DNA of 64,000 nt from contig CAYLRJ010000067.1 in NCBI GenBank assembly GCA_964386185.1, positions 5,573-69,572 on the forward strand, given 5' to 3'. This DNA is from DRMV01 sp964386185. GTDB taxonomy: Bacteria > Chloroflexota > Anaerolineae > Anaerolineales > DRMV01. A model generated the notes under the pieces. It worked only from the letters and a program-made list of their open reading frames with translations. It ran no database searches and was not told the origin of the DNA. A program made the position numbers and the translations under genes. Below, one piece after another: positions 1-8,374 of this stretch (its first letter is position 1; every line of letters starts with the position of its first letter).

Positions 1-236
1 CGAACCCCGATGCGCACGGGTTGGCCGAAGAGGATGGGCTGTTTGAATTCAACCCGAATTTCGGCCAAAATGATGCCCACATCGGGCATGACGCGAGGCT
101 TCCAGAGCCCTAAGTGGAAGAGGTATCCCACCCGCCCTTGCTCCATATAGGTCAGATAGCGGGCGTTGTTGACGTGCCCTTGCGTGTCCAGGTCGCTGTA
201 GCGGACTTCGATGGGATGGTAAAAGCGGAACGTCAT
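1..236 (-). CDS. Acyl-CoA thioesterase, hotdog fold (YbgC/FadM-like), 3' end outside window
   Basis: Reading leftwards from the ATG at 234-236, the first 78 codons are open and run off the window edge, so the C-terminal half is missing. The N-terminus carries the signature of the 4HBT/YbgC thioesterase family: VRYSDLDTQGHVNNARYL with the conserved Asp and the HVNN segment, then YMEQGR. These enzymes hydrolyse acyl-CoA thioesters in the cytoplasm; the substrate cannot be told from this piece. The start has no Shine-Dalgarno. Instead a perfect TATAAT lies exactly 6 nt upstream, which predicts a leaderless mRNA. The gene is divergent from marR. Confidence 0.85.
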   Translation of the reverse strand, partial: MTFRFYHPIEVRYSDLDTQGHVNNARYLTYMEQGRVGYLFHLGLWKPRVMPDVGIILAEIRVEFKQPILFGQPVRIGV

Positions 237-242
237 ATTTAG

Positions 243-248
243 ATTATA
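243..248 (-). promoter_or_regulatory. -10 box 6 nt before thioesterase ATG (leaderless promoter)
   Basis: On the minus strand this reads TATAAT and is separated from the ATG at 236 by 6 nt (237-242). Transcription would start on or next to the A of the ATG. No clear -35 is seen 16-18 nt upstream. Confidence 0.65.
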
Positions 249-329
249 CCCTTTTTGCTGCCTGCGCGGTGGGCGAGGTTGGGGGTTTGGCGTTTTTGGG
301 GTGGGTGAGGGGGTGTTGGAGGCGAAGTG

Positions 330-357
330 TTGACAAGGAAAGGGAATGTGGTATTAT
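330..357 (+). promoter_or_regulatory. Sigma-70-type promoter of the marR-ABC exporter operon
   Basis: TTGACA at 330-335 and TATTAT at 352-357 are separated by 16 nt. The predicted start near 364 gives a leader of about 27 nt containing AGGAGAG at 378-384. It is one of the two promoters in the window with a consensus -35. A MarR repressor would be expected to bind here, but I see no convincing palindrome. Confidence 0.75.
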
Positions 358-390
358 TTAGGCTCACTTATATTTTTAGGAGAGTTAACC

Positions 391-882
391 ATGCCGGCGG
401 ATTTACCAGCGCGGGAAGGTCAAGAGCTCAAGGCGGTGTTGCAAGAGGTATTGGGGCAGTTGCTTCAATCTTCGATGCACGCGTTTTGGCAGCGGGTGCG
501 AGAGCAGGGGCTCTCGATGACGCAGGTTTTTGCGCTGCGTTACATTCACCGCCAGGGGGAATGCAACATTTCTGATTTGGCCAAGGCTTTGGGCGTGTCG
601 AATGCGGCGGCCAGTCAGATGTTGGACCGCCTGGTGCAGCAGGGCTATGTGCTTCGGCAGGAAAACCCGCGCGACCGCCGCAATAAGCGTTTGATGTTGA
701 CGCCTGAAGGGCAACAGGTATTGGCCGAGATTACCCCTTCGCGTCGGGCTGTGTTTGAAGAAGTGACGAAATTGCTCTCGCCGCAGGAAACCGCTGCGGT
801 GACCGAAGCGTTGAGCCTGCTTCTGCGCAAAATGCGCGCCTCAGATGCTTTTTCAACGCCACCCCATTTCGAACAATCTTGA
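391..882 (+). CDS. MarR-family transcriptional regulator
   Basis: A 163-residue winged-helix regulator. The DNA-binding core is visible: ISDLAKALGVSNAAASQMLD (helix-turn-helix), then VQQGYVLRQENPRDRRNKRL, the wing with the Asp-Arg-Arg pattern typical of MarR. Such proteins are dimeric repressors released by small ligands and often control the adjacent efflux pump. I chose ATG 391 rather than the in-frame ATG at 346 because AGGAGAG lies 6 nt upstream of 391 and the 346 start would sit inside the promoter -10 region. The gene is 12 nt from the downstream exporter gene and clearly co-transcribed. The ligand is unknown. Confidence 0.9.
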   Translation: MPADLPAREGQELKAVLQEVLGQLLQSSMHAFWQRVREQGLSMTQVFALRYIHRQGECNISDLAKALGVSNAAASQMLDRLVQQGYVLRQENPRDRRNKRLMLTPEGQQVLAEITPSRRAVFEEVTKLLSPQETAAVTEALSLLLRKMRASDAFSTPPHFEQS

Positions 883-894
883 GGGAGCCATTTC

Positions 895-3135
895 ATGGTA
901 CGGATTGCCAAATATCTCAAACCGTTTGCGTTGCTGGTCGTGTTGGCCGTGGCTTTGCTTTTTGTGCAGGCAGATGCCGACCTGACCTTGCCTGATTACA
1001 TGTCGCGCATTGTCAATGTGGGCATTCAGCAAGGCGGTATTGAGCGTGCTGTGCCTGAGGCCTTGCGCCAGACCACCATGCAACATCTTTCGCTGTTTGT
1101 CACCGAGCAAGAGCAGCAGGAGATTTTGTCTTATTATCGCTTGGTGCAACCGGGCACGCCCGAAGCCCAGGCTTTGGCGTCCCAATATCCGCTGGTGCAA
1201 CAAGAGCCCATATATGTGCTCAAGGATACCGCTCCAGAAGTGATTGACCATTTAGAGCCCTTGATGAGCAAAGGGCTGTTGATGGTTTACGGCATTCAAC
1301 GCATTGAAGAGAACCCCGAAGAGGCAAAACAATTGATGCCCAACGCGGGGTTTGATCTTTCGCAGTTGCCCCCCAACACCGATTTGTTTGCGATGTTGGC
1401 CAAGATGCCGGTCTCAAAGCGAGAGGAAATCAGCCAAGCCATGACCGAGCGTTTTCAGGCGATTGGCGGCGAAAAGGCTTTGGTGCAGGCAGCGACCCGA
1501 GCCGTCAAAGCGGAGTATGACGCTTTGGGGGTTGATACGGCCAAAATCCAAAACGACTATATTTTACACACGGGCGCGTTGATGTTGTTGATTGCCCTGG
1601 TGGCTGCCATTGCCACGATTAGTGTAGGCTATTTGGCAGCCCGCATTGCCGCAGGCCTGGCGCGTGATCTCCGACACGCCCTTTTTGCCAAGGTGATGCA
1701 CTTTTCGGGCGCGGAGTTTGACCGTTTTTCAACGGCCTCGCTGATTACGCGGGCTACCAACGACATCACACAAATTCAAACCGCCACCATGATGTTGGTG
1801 CGGATGGTGTTTTATGCACCCATCATTGGCATCGGCGCGATTATGCACGCCTTAGACAAAAGCCCCTCTATGTGGTGGACCATCGCGCTGGCTGTGATTG
1901 TGCTCTTGGGGGTGATTTCGGTGGTCTTTAGCGTCACCTTGCCCAAATTCAAAATCATTCAGCGCCTGATTGACCGCCTCAATTTGATTTTGCGGGAAAA
2001 CCTCACCGGCATGATGGTGGTTCGGGCTTTCAATCGGCAAGATTACGAATCCCGGCGTTTTGATCGCACCAACCGAGACCTCACCGATATTAGCTTGTTC
2101 GTCAATCGGGTGTTTGTGGTGATTATGCCCGCGATGATGTTGGTGCTCAACGGGGCGATGATTTTGATTCTCTGGGTTGGGTCGCACGAAGTGGCGAAAG
2201 CAACCATGCAAGTTGGCGACATGATGGCGTTCATGCAATATGCCATGCAGGTAGTGTTTGCCTTCCTGATGCTTTCGATGGTGTTTATCGTGCTGCCCCG
2301 GGCCGACGTGTCGGCGCATCGGGTGGCTGATGTGTTGGAAACGGAAATCACTGTGCTCCCGCCTGAGCAACCCAAGGCCTTCCCTGAGCCTTTTGACCCC
2401 AGCATTCGGTTCACCAATGTCTCATTCCGCTATCCCGAAGCCAAGGAAGACATGCTGCACGACATCAACATTGACATTGCCCCCGGCCAAACCGTGGGCA
2501 TCATGGGCACGACCGGCTCGGGCAAAACCACGTTGGTCAACCTCATCCCACGGTTTTATGACGTCACCGAAGGCAGCATCACAATAGATGGGGTAGACAT
2601 TCGGGACGTTGATTTACAAGATTTGCGAGCTCGCATTGGTTATGTGCCTCAGCGGAGCAATTTGTTTGCCGGCACCATCGAGAGCAATTTGCGCTTTGCC
2701 AATCCGAATGCGGATGAGGAGACCATGCGGCGGGCGTTGGCCATTGCCCAGGCTGATTTTGTGTTCAAACATCCGCGCGGGTTGCAGGCTGAGGTTTCCC
2801 AAGGCGGCATCAACTTTTCGGGCGGCCAGCGTCAGCGGTTGACCATTGCCCGCGCGTTGGTGAAAGACGCCCCCATCTATATTTTCGACGAGTGCTTCTC
2901 AGCCCTGGATTACAAAACCGACGCGCGTTTGCGGCAGGCCCTGCGTCAACATCTCTCAGGGCGCACCATCATCATCGTTTCTCAGCGTGTGGCGACCATC
3001 AAAGACGCAGACCAAATCTTGGTGTTAGACCAAGGTCGGGTGATTTGTCAGGGCACCCATCGTGAACTCATGGAGGGTTGTGAAGTGTATCGTGAAATTG
3101 CCCTCTCGCAACTCAAGCAGGAGGCGCTGGTATGA
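895..3135 (+). CDS. Heterodimeric ABC exporter subunit 1 with large extracytoplasmic domain
   Basis: A 746-residue half transporter of the multidrug/lipid exporter type (TMD-NBD). TM1 (about residues 10-26) is followed by an insertion of roughly 185 residues before TM2 at about 222-250, so a domain projects outside the membrane; BmrD of the BmrC/BmrD exporter is a known parallel. The NBD has Walker A GTTGSGKTT (about 537), signature NFSGGQRQR (about 641) and Walker B IYIFDECFSALD (about 662). The catalytic Glu after the Walker B Asp is retained, although heterodimeric exporters often lose it in one subunit. GAGGGAG upstream supports the start. The stop overlaps the next start (ATGA). Substrate unknown; the MarR neighbour suggests drug or toxic-compound efflux. 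Confidence 0.92.
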   Translation: MVRIAKYLKPFALLVVLAVALLFVQADADLTLPDYMSRIVNVGIQQGGIERAVPEALRQTTMQHLSLFVTEQEQQEILSYYRLVQPGTPEAQALASQYPLVQQEPIYVLKDTAPEVIDHLEPLMSKGLLMVYGIQRIEENPEEAKQLMPNAGFDLSQLPPNTDLFAMLAKMPVSKREEISQAMTERFQAIGGEKALVQAATRAVKAEYDALGVDTAKIQNDYILHTGALMLLIALVAAIATISVGYLAARIAAGLARDLRHALFAKVMHFSGAEFDRFSTASLITRATNDITQIQTATMMLVRMVFYAPIIGIGAIMHALDKSPSMWWTIALAVIVLLGVISVVFSVTLPKFKIIQRLIDRLNLILRENLTGMMVVRAFNRQDYESRRFDRTNRDLTDISLFVNRVFVVIMPAMMLVLNGAMILILWVGSHEVAKATMQVGDMMAFMQYAMQVVFAFLMLSMVFIVLPRADVSAHRVADVLETEITVLPPEQPKAFPEPFDPSIRFTNVSFRYPEAKEDMLHDINIDIAPGQTVGIMGTTGSGKTTLVNLIPRFYDVTEGSITIDGVDIRDVDLQDLRARIGYVPQRSNLFAGTIESNLRFANPNADEETMRRALAIAQADFVFKHPRGLQAEVSQGGINFSGGQRQRLTIARALVKDAPIYIFDECFSALDYKTDARLRQALRQHLSGRTIIIVSQRVATIKDADQILVLDQGRVICQGTHRELMEGCEVYREIALSQLKQEALV

Positions 3136-5066
3136 ATGCCGCACGGTTCCAACAGGTTTCTTCCAGTAAACTCAGCGGCCAGCAGGCCCGCAGCAGCGGC
3201 CCTCGGATGGGGCATGGTATGCCCATGGGGCCGGTGGATAAACCGACCGATTTCAAGGGCACCCTGCGCAAGTTGGCAGCCTATCTCAAGCCCTACAAGG
3301 CCAAGATTTTCATTGTGTTCATCTTTGCCGTGGGCTCGACGCTGTTTTCCATTGTGGGCCCGAAAATTTTAGGCAACGCTACCACCACCCTTTTCGAAGG
3401 GGTGATGGCGCAACTCGCAGGCACTGGCGAGATTGATTTTGCCAAAATTGGCCAAATTTTGCTGGTCGCGTTGTTGCTTTACGTCTTTTCTTCGGTTTTA
3501 GGGTATCTGCAAGGCTGGTTGATGACCGACGTGGCCATGGAGGTCACCTATGCCTTGCGCAAGGCGTTGATGGAAAAGGTCCATCGGATGCCTTTCCGCT
3601 ATTTTGATGGCACAACCCACGGTGAGGTGCTCTCGCGGTTGACCAACGACGTTGATACCGTCAATCGCACTTTAAACCAGAGCCTCACGCAGATGGTCAC
3701 CTCGCTGGTGACGGTGTTGGGCATTTTGGGGATGATGCTCTACATCAGTTGGCAGATGACCGTGATTGCCATCCTCATTGTGCCCCTTTCCTTTGCTGCG
3801 ATGGTGGGCATCATCAAGACCTCGCAGAAGTTCTTTGCCCGTCAGCAGCGGTTTTTGGGGCATGTGAATGGGCATGTCGAAGAGATGTTTGGCGCGCATC
3901 TCATTGTCAAAGCGTTCAACGGTGAAGCCAAGAGCATTCGCAAGTTCGATGGCTACAACGAAGCCCTTTACGAAGCTGGCTGGAAGGCGCAGTTCCTCTC
4001 GGGCATCATGCGCCCGCTCATGCGCTGGATTGGCAACTTGGGGTATGTGGCTGTGGTGATTTTGGGCGGCTGGCTGGCCATTCGCAACCTCATCACCGTG
4101 GGCGACATCCAGGCTTTCATCCAATACATGCGTTCATTCACCCAGCCAATCACCCAATTGGCGAACATTTCGAACATCCTCCAGCAGACGGTAGCCGCGG
4201 CTGAGCGTGTGTTTGACTTCCTGGAAGAGGAAGAGGAAGCCCCCGACCCCGCCGACCCGGTCAAGTTGGAAACCGTGGCCGGGCGGGTGGAATTCCGCGA
4301 TGTGCATTTCGGCTATTTGCCAGATAAGATGGTGATTAAAGGCTTTACGGCACGCATTGAGCCAGGCCAGAAGGTGGCCATCGTTGGGCCTACAGGCGCC
4401 GGGAAGACCACCATCGTCAAATTGCTCATGCGATTTTATGATGTCAACCAAGGCGCCATTTTGGTGGATGGCCACGATGTCCGCTCGTTTGCGCGGGCCG
4501 ATTTGCGGCGGATGTTTGGCATGGTTTTGCAAGATACGTGGCTTTTCAATGGCACCATTATGGAAAACATCCGCTATGGCCGCTTGGACGCGACCGACGA
4601 AGAGGTCATCGCCGCGGCCAAGGCCGCGCGCGCCCATCACTTCATCCGGGCTCTTCCCGAGGGCTACAACTTTGTAATCAACGAGGAAGTGACCAACATC
4701 TCTCAGGGCCAAAAGCAGCTGATTACCATCGCCCGGGCTATTTTGGCCGACCCGGCGATGCTGATTTTGGACGAAGCCACCAGTTCGGTTGACACCCACA
4801 CTGAGTTGCTGATTCAGCAGGCGATGGATGAATTGATGGCCGGGCGGACCAGTTTTGTGATTGCGCATCGGCTTTCGACCATCCGCAACGCGGATTTGAT
4901 TTTGGTCATGCGCGACGGCAACATTGTGGAACAGGGCACGCACGACGAATTGTTGGCCAAAGGCGGCTTCTATGCCGAGCTTTACAACAGCCAGTTTACC
5001 CAGCCGCTCACCGAAGACGACGTGCCCCTCGGGCGCGCGCTGGGCTCCGCGCCCAGCCCGGCCTGA
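3132..5066 (+). CDS. Heterodimeric ABC exporter subunit 2
   Basis: A 644-residue TMD-NBD half transporter, partner of the preceding gene, with which it overlaps by 4 nt. A 35-residue Gly/Met-rich tail precedes the first TM segment. Walker A GPTGAGKTT lies at about 419, Walker B AMLILDEATSSVD at about 541, and the H-loop is IAHRLST. The ABC signature is NISQGQKQL: the usual LSGGQ is changed at two positions. By analogy with TmrAB, BmrCD and similar exporters this degenerate signature would face the NBD of subunit 1 and make one ATP site weak. No terminator is evident after the stop. Confidence 0.92.
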   Translation: MNAARFQQVSSSKLSGQQARSSGPRMGHGMPMGPVDKPTDFKGTLRKLAAYLKPYKAKIFIVFIFAVGSTLFSIVGPKILGNATTTLFEGVMAQLAGTGEIDFAKIGQILLVALLLYVFSSVLGYLQGWLMTDVAMEVTYALRKALMEKVHRMPFRYFDGTTHGEVLSRLTNDVDTVNRTLNQSLTQMVTSLVTVLGILGMMLYISWQMTVIAILIVPLSFAAMVGIIKTSQKFFARQQRFLGHVNGHVEEMFGAHLIVKAFNGEAKSIRKFDGYNEALYEAGWKAQFLSGIMRPLMRWIGNLGYVAVVILGGWLAIRNLITVGDIQAFIQYMRSFTQPITQLANISNILQQTVAAAERVFDFLEEEEEAPDPADPVKLETVAGRVEFRDVHFGYLPDKMVIKGFTARIEPGQKVAIVGPTGAGKTTIVKLLMRFYDVNQGAILVDGHDVRSFARADLRRMFGMVLQDTWLFNGTIMENIRYGRLDATDEEVIAAAKAARAHHFIRALPEGYNFVINEEVTNISQGQKQLITIARAILADPAMLILDEATSSVDTHTELLIQQAMDELMAGRTSFVIAHRLSTIRNADLILVMRDGNIVEQGTHDELLAKGGFYAELYNSQFTQPLTEDDVPLGRALGSAPSPA

Positions 5067-5344
5067 CCTCGGCCAAGGCGTGGCCGCGCCTCAGGTGGCC
5101 TAAACCTTGCAAAGCCATGAAGTGCGAGGCGCTTTGTTGCTTGGTGGCCTCGCGAGCCGCTCGCTGGGGTTGGGCGCGCCGCAGCCCAACCCGTGAAGGT
5201 GGGCATCGTGTGCCGCGAGTTCGGTCGCCGCTGAGGCGCGCGAGGCGTGGGTAAGCGGGGGCGTTTTCGCCCCCGGTCTTGCGCACGCTGGCCCTGCGAA
5301 GCGAGGGACGACCCAAAGCCGCGGTTTTTTGATACAATCTCACC
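5067..5344. other. Intergenic, GC-rich, no gene recognised
   Basis: A 278-nt spacer between the exporter operon and the PBP-like gene. It is very GC-rich. Both strands stay open in some frames, but no start, Shine-Dalgarno or recognisable protein is present. Only the -10 box at its right end (5333-5338) has an evident role. Confidence 0.5.
5333..5338 (+). promoter_or_regulatory. Extended -10 box 6 nt before the PBP-like gene (leaderless promoter)
   Basis: TACAAT preceded by TGA gives TGnTACAAT. The spacer to the ATG at 5345 is exactly 6 nt and there is no room for a ribosome-binding site. Confidence 0.6.
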
Positions 5345-8101
5345 ATGCCGCATCTTTCGTACATCCTTCGGGCTCGTCGTCGTCGTGAGGCTGCGGCCCG
5401 CCGCCGTTGGAGCACGCGCCTGCGCCCTTGGGGGTTGGCCATCCTCATGGCGCTGGGCTTGGTGGTGGCCGGCGCGAGCGCGGCCGCGGCCGGAGGCTAC
5501 GTTTACCTCACAGCCGACTTGCCCAGCCCGGCGGTGCTCCCGGCCTGGTTGGATGCCCCCCACGGGCTTTTGCTGACCCCCAGCCGCTATTTGGCCGCCC
5601 AGGGGGAACCTTTGGCGGCTGTCGCTCCAGCCCCTCAGCCCGTGACCCTGAACGATTTGCCCGCCTACGCACCGCAGGCAATTTTGGCCGCAGTAGACCC
5701 TGATTTCTATGCCCAACCAGGGTATGCGGGGCATTTTTGGCAAACCGACCTGCCCCCCACGGTGGCTGAACGGTTGGCCACGCGGTTCCTGCTCTTTGCC
5801 GAGCCGGCCTCGACGCGACGCCGTTTGCGAGCCCGCATTTTGGCCGCCCAAATGGTTTCGCAATATGGCCACGACAAGGTCTTGACGTGGTATCTCAACA
5901 TCGCAGATTTTGGGCATGGCTTCTACGGCCTTGAGGCTGCCAGCCAAGGCTATCTGGGTAAAAGCGCAGCTGATTTGAGCCTTTCGGAAGCCGCTTTGCT
6001 GGCGGCCATTTTGCCCGATCCGGCTCTCAACCCCTGGGACGCGCCCGAAATCGCGGAACAACGGCGGCAGCAACTCATCATGACCATGCTGTCGCAAGCC
6101 CGCATCACCGCCCCGCAGAGTCAGGATGCCCTTCCTGACACCCCGCACGTGCTTCCCCCGCCTCAACAAGCGTCGCCTTCCCCGTTGCTGGTCTTGGCCA
6201 AGCAACAAGTGGCCGCCGACTGGCCCCTGCCAGAGCGCGGGCTGACGGTGTTTACATCGGTGGATGCGTCGCTCCAAGCCCAAGCCGATTGCCTGCGCGA
6301 GGCTGTTTTGCAGGCCTCGCCCAACGCCGAAAATCAATGCTCGGCGGCGCGTTTCTTGCCCCCGCTGCTGTTGGAACACCCCTTGCCCCCCGATGCTGAT
6401 TTGGAAGCCGTCGTGTTGGACGCGACCAACGGCAGCATTTTGGCCTTGAGCTTGCCGCAGCCTGAGCCGGCTTCTCATCCGCCGGGCAGTGTTTTGGCGC
6501 CGTGGGTTTACGCGGTGGCGTTTTCGCGTGGGTTTGCCCCCGCAACCCTGACATGGGATGTCCCGGCCAGCCTGCCCTCGGGCGTCGAGGCGGCCAACGC
6601 CGATGGCGAATTCCACGGCCCCATGCGCCTGCGGGTGGCTTTGGCCAATGATTATCTGGTGCCCACGCTGCATCTTCTGGACCAGCTGGGGCCGCAGACG
6701 GTGTGGGCTACGGCGGCGCGCATTGGGCTCCCGGCTTTGCAGGGCCAAGCCGCGTTGGGGTATGGCTTGCTGCTCGATCAAGGCCATCTGAACTTGGTTG
6801 AGCTGGCGCACGGCTATGAGGCTTTTGCCACGTTGGGGCGCTGGCGGGGGCTTCCCCACGATGAGGTGTTGACGGCCGACGTTTTGGCGCAGGTGGTTGA
6901 CGCCGATGGCAATTTGCGGTTTGATTATCGCCCCGCCCAGCAGGGCGTGTTGAGCCCAGGCTTGGCTTATTTGGTCACCGACGTGTTGGCCGACCAGGCG
7001 GCCAAGTGGCCTTCGTTGGGGCACCCTAACCCCTTGGAAATCGGGCGTCCGCTGGCCGCGCACGTGGGGCAAAATAGCGAAGGCGGGGTGTGGGTGGTGG
7101 GTTATACGCCGCGGCGGGTGATTGCAGTTTACGCGCAAGGCCGCACTGCGGCGCAAAGCCAAGATGCCGCCCTGGCCTATTGGCATGCTTTGGCGCGCGA
7201 GGCTTTGGCTTCTCAGCCTGTGGAAAGCTGGCCACGGCCGCCCGACATCACCGAGGTCACAGTGTGCGATCCTTCGGGTATGTTGCCCACGGCCGATTGC
7301 CCCAATTTGGTTGATGAGGTGTTTCTGCAAGGCACCGAACCCACCACGGCCGACACCCTTTATCGGCGTGTGGCGGTGGATCGGGAAACAGGCCTGCGGG
7401 CGACAGTGTTTACGCCTCCCCAGTTGGTTGAGGAGCAGGTGTTTATGATGGTGCCGCCTGAGGCCCGGGCTTGGGCGCAGCAAGCCGGCTTGCCTTTGCC
7501 GCCAGAGGGGTACGATTTGGTCACCTTGCCCCAGCCTTCGCCCAATGCAGTGTTGGTTTCGCCGCGCCCCTTTGCCTATGTCGAGGGGGAAGTGCCGCTG
7601 CGCGGCACCGCGGCGGGCGAAGGTTTTGCTTCCTATCGGGTGCAGGTGGGGCAGGGGCTGAACCCGCAAGCGTGGGTGGTGGTGGCCGAGGGCAAGCAGC
7701 CTGTGAAGGATGGCCTGCTGGGGCAGTGGCAAACCAAGGGCCTTAGCGGTCTGTATGCGGTGCAATTGCTGGTGACTGACCAACAAGGCAAGGTGACCAC
7801 GTTTACCACCCAAGTCACCGTGGATGATCGCCCGCCGCGAGTGGCTTTTGCGCGCCCCCGCGAGGCCGACGTGAAAGCGGCTGCGCAGCAAGGCCGTCTG
7901 ATTGTGCAGGCTGAGGCCGAAGACGATTTGCGCCTTGCCTGGGTGCGCCTGGAGGTGGACGGCCGAGAAATCGCCACTTTGCAGGCGCCGCCTTATCTGT
8001 TTGCTGTGCCGCTACAGCCCGGCGTCCATCGGCTGCGTTTGGTCGCGGCTGACGCAGCAGGTAACGAGAGCCAGGCTGTCCAAAAAATCGTTTTGCCATG
8101 A
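5345..8101 (+). CDS. Class A penicillin-binding-protein homologue, all catalytic motifs degenerate
   Basis: A 918-residue membrane protein: basic cytoplasmic N-terminus, one TM helix (about 29-54), a GT51-like domain (about 105-250), a transpeptidase-like domain (about 350-620) and two C-terminal Ig-like beta domains (about 740-918, as in PBP1C-type tails). The fold is betrayed by WYLNIADFGHGFYGLEAA and by VVGYTPRR. The active residues are gone. The first GT51 Glu (xEDxxF) is Val117 in AVDPDF, the GGSTITQQ loop is absent, and the RKxxE Glu is lost (RRLRA). The serine motif SxxK reads S382-V-L-A, SxN reads D-Y-L, and KTG reads H573-V-G. It is therefore probably a non-catalytic wall or septum scaffold, or an extremely diverged enzyme. 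The start is leaderless. Confidence 0.85.
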   Translation: MPHLSYILRARRRREAAARRRWSTRLRPWGLAILMALGLVVAGASAAAAGGYVYLTADLPSPAVLPAWLDAPHGLLLTPSRYLAAQGEPLAAVAPAPQPVTLNDLPAYAPQAILAAVDPDFYAQPGYAGHFWQTDLPPTVAERLATRFLLFAEPASTRRRLRARILAAQMVSQYGHDKVLTWYLNIADFGHGFYGLEAASQGYLGKSAADLSLSEAALLAAILPDPALNPWDAPEIAEQRRQQLIMTMLSQARITAPQSQDALPDTPHVLPPPQQASPSPLLVLAKQQVAADWPLPERGLTVFTSVDASLQAQADCLREAVLQASPNAENQCSAARFLPPLLLEHPLPPDADLEAVVLDATNGSILALSLPQPEPASHPPGSVLAPWVYAVAFSRGFAPATLTWDVPASLPSGVEAANADGEFHGPMRLRVALANDYLVPTLHLLDQLGPQTVWATAARIGLPALQGQAALGYGLLLDQGHLNLVELAHGYEAFATLGRWRGLPHDEVLTADVLAQVVDADGNLRFDYRPAQQGVLSPGLAYLVTDVLADQAAKWPSLGHPNPLEIGRPLAAHVGQNSEGGVWVVGYTPRRVIAVYAQGRTAAQSQDAALAYWHALAREALASQPVESWPRPPDITEVTVCDPSGMLPTADCPNLVDEVFLQGTEPTTADTLYRRVAVDRETGLRATVFTPPQLVEEQVFMMVPPEARAWAQQAGLPLPPEGYDLVTLPQPSPNAVLVSPRPFAYVEGEVPLRGTAAGEGFASYRVQVGQGLNPQAWVVVAEGKQPVKDGLLGQWQTKGLSGLYAVQLLVTDQQGKVTTFTTQVTVDDRPPRVAFARPREADVKAAAQQGRLIVQAEAEDDLRLAWVRLEVDGREIATLQAPPYLFAVPLQPGVHRLRLVAADAAGNESQAVQKIVLP

Positions 8102-8374
8102 GCGGCTGCGGGGAAACTATCTCCCCCAGCCCAGACCGCGGAGCTATGTTGCCGTGGGGCAAGCATGAGAGGCGAGGTCCCGGCCACCGCGTGCCTGCAT
8201 GGGCGTTGCGCGCAGGAAGGCTTTCGCCGTCTTTCACCCAGTAACTTCTCGCCCGGATGGGAGTTATACTTTAAAAGTAAATGTTACAATAAGACAATAC
8301 AGAAAGGCGGCCTAACGCGTGCCCCTGAAATTCATTCGCTTCCCTGCATCTTGCCCCATTGCCTGAGAATACCT
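8102..8374. other. Intergenic with promoter for the BTAD regulator
   Basis: A 273-nt region. It is open in the regulator's frame back to 8165, but the extra 70 codons resemble nothing and precede the visible -10 element. I read it as untranslated. Confidence 0.5.
8282..8290 (+). promoter_or_regulatory. Extended -10 promoter of the BTAD/AAA regulator gene
   Basis: TGTTACAAT (TGnTANNNT) within an A/T-rich patch (8265-8300) that stands out in GC-rich DNA. No good -35 is seen. The predicted start near 8297 would give a leader of about 78 nt. Confidence 0.5.

Noticed and set aside
346..390. Longer N-terminus for MarR from the ATG at 346
   Set aside because: It would begin upstream of the predicted transcription start and lacks a ribosome-binding site; ATG 391 has AGGAGAG.
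4982..7891. Very long minus-strand open frame (969 codons) opposite the PBP-like gene
   Set aside because: The translation is His/Arg/Gln/Gly-rich with no domain, and there is no ribosome-binding site. It is a shadow produced by GC-rich codon use of the plus-strand gene, which has clear domains.
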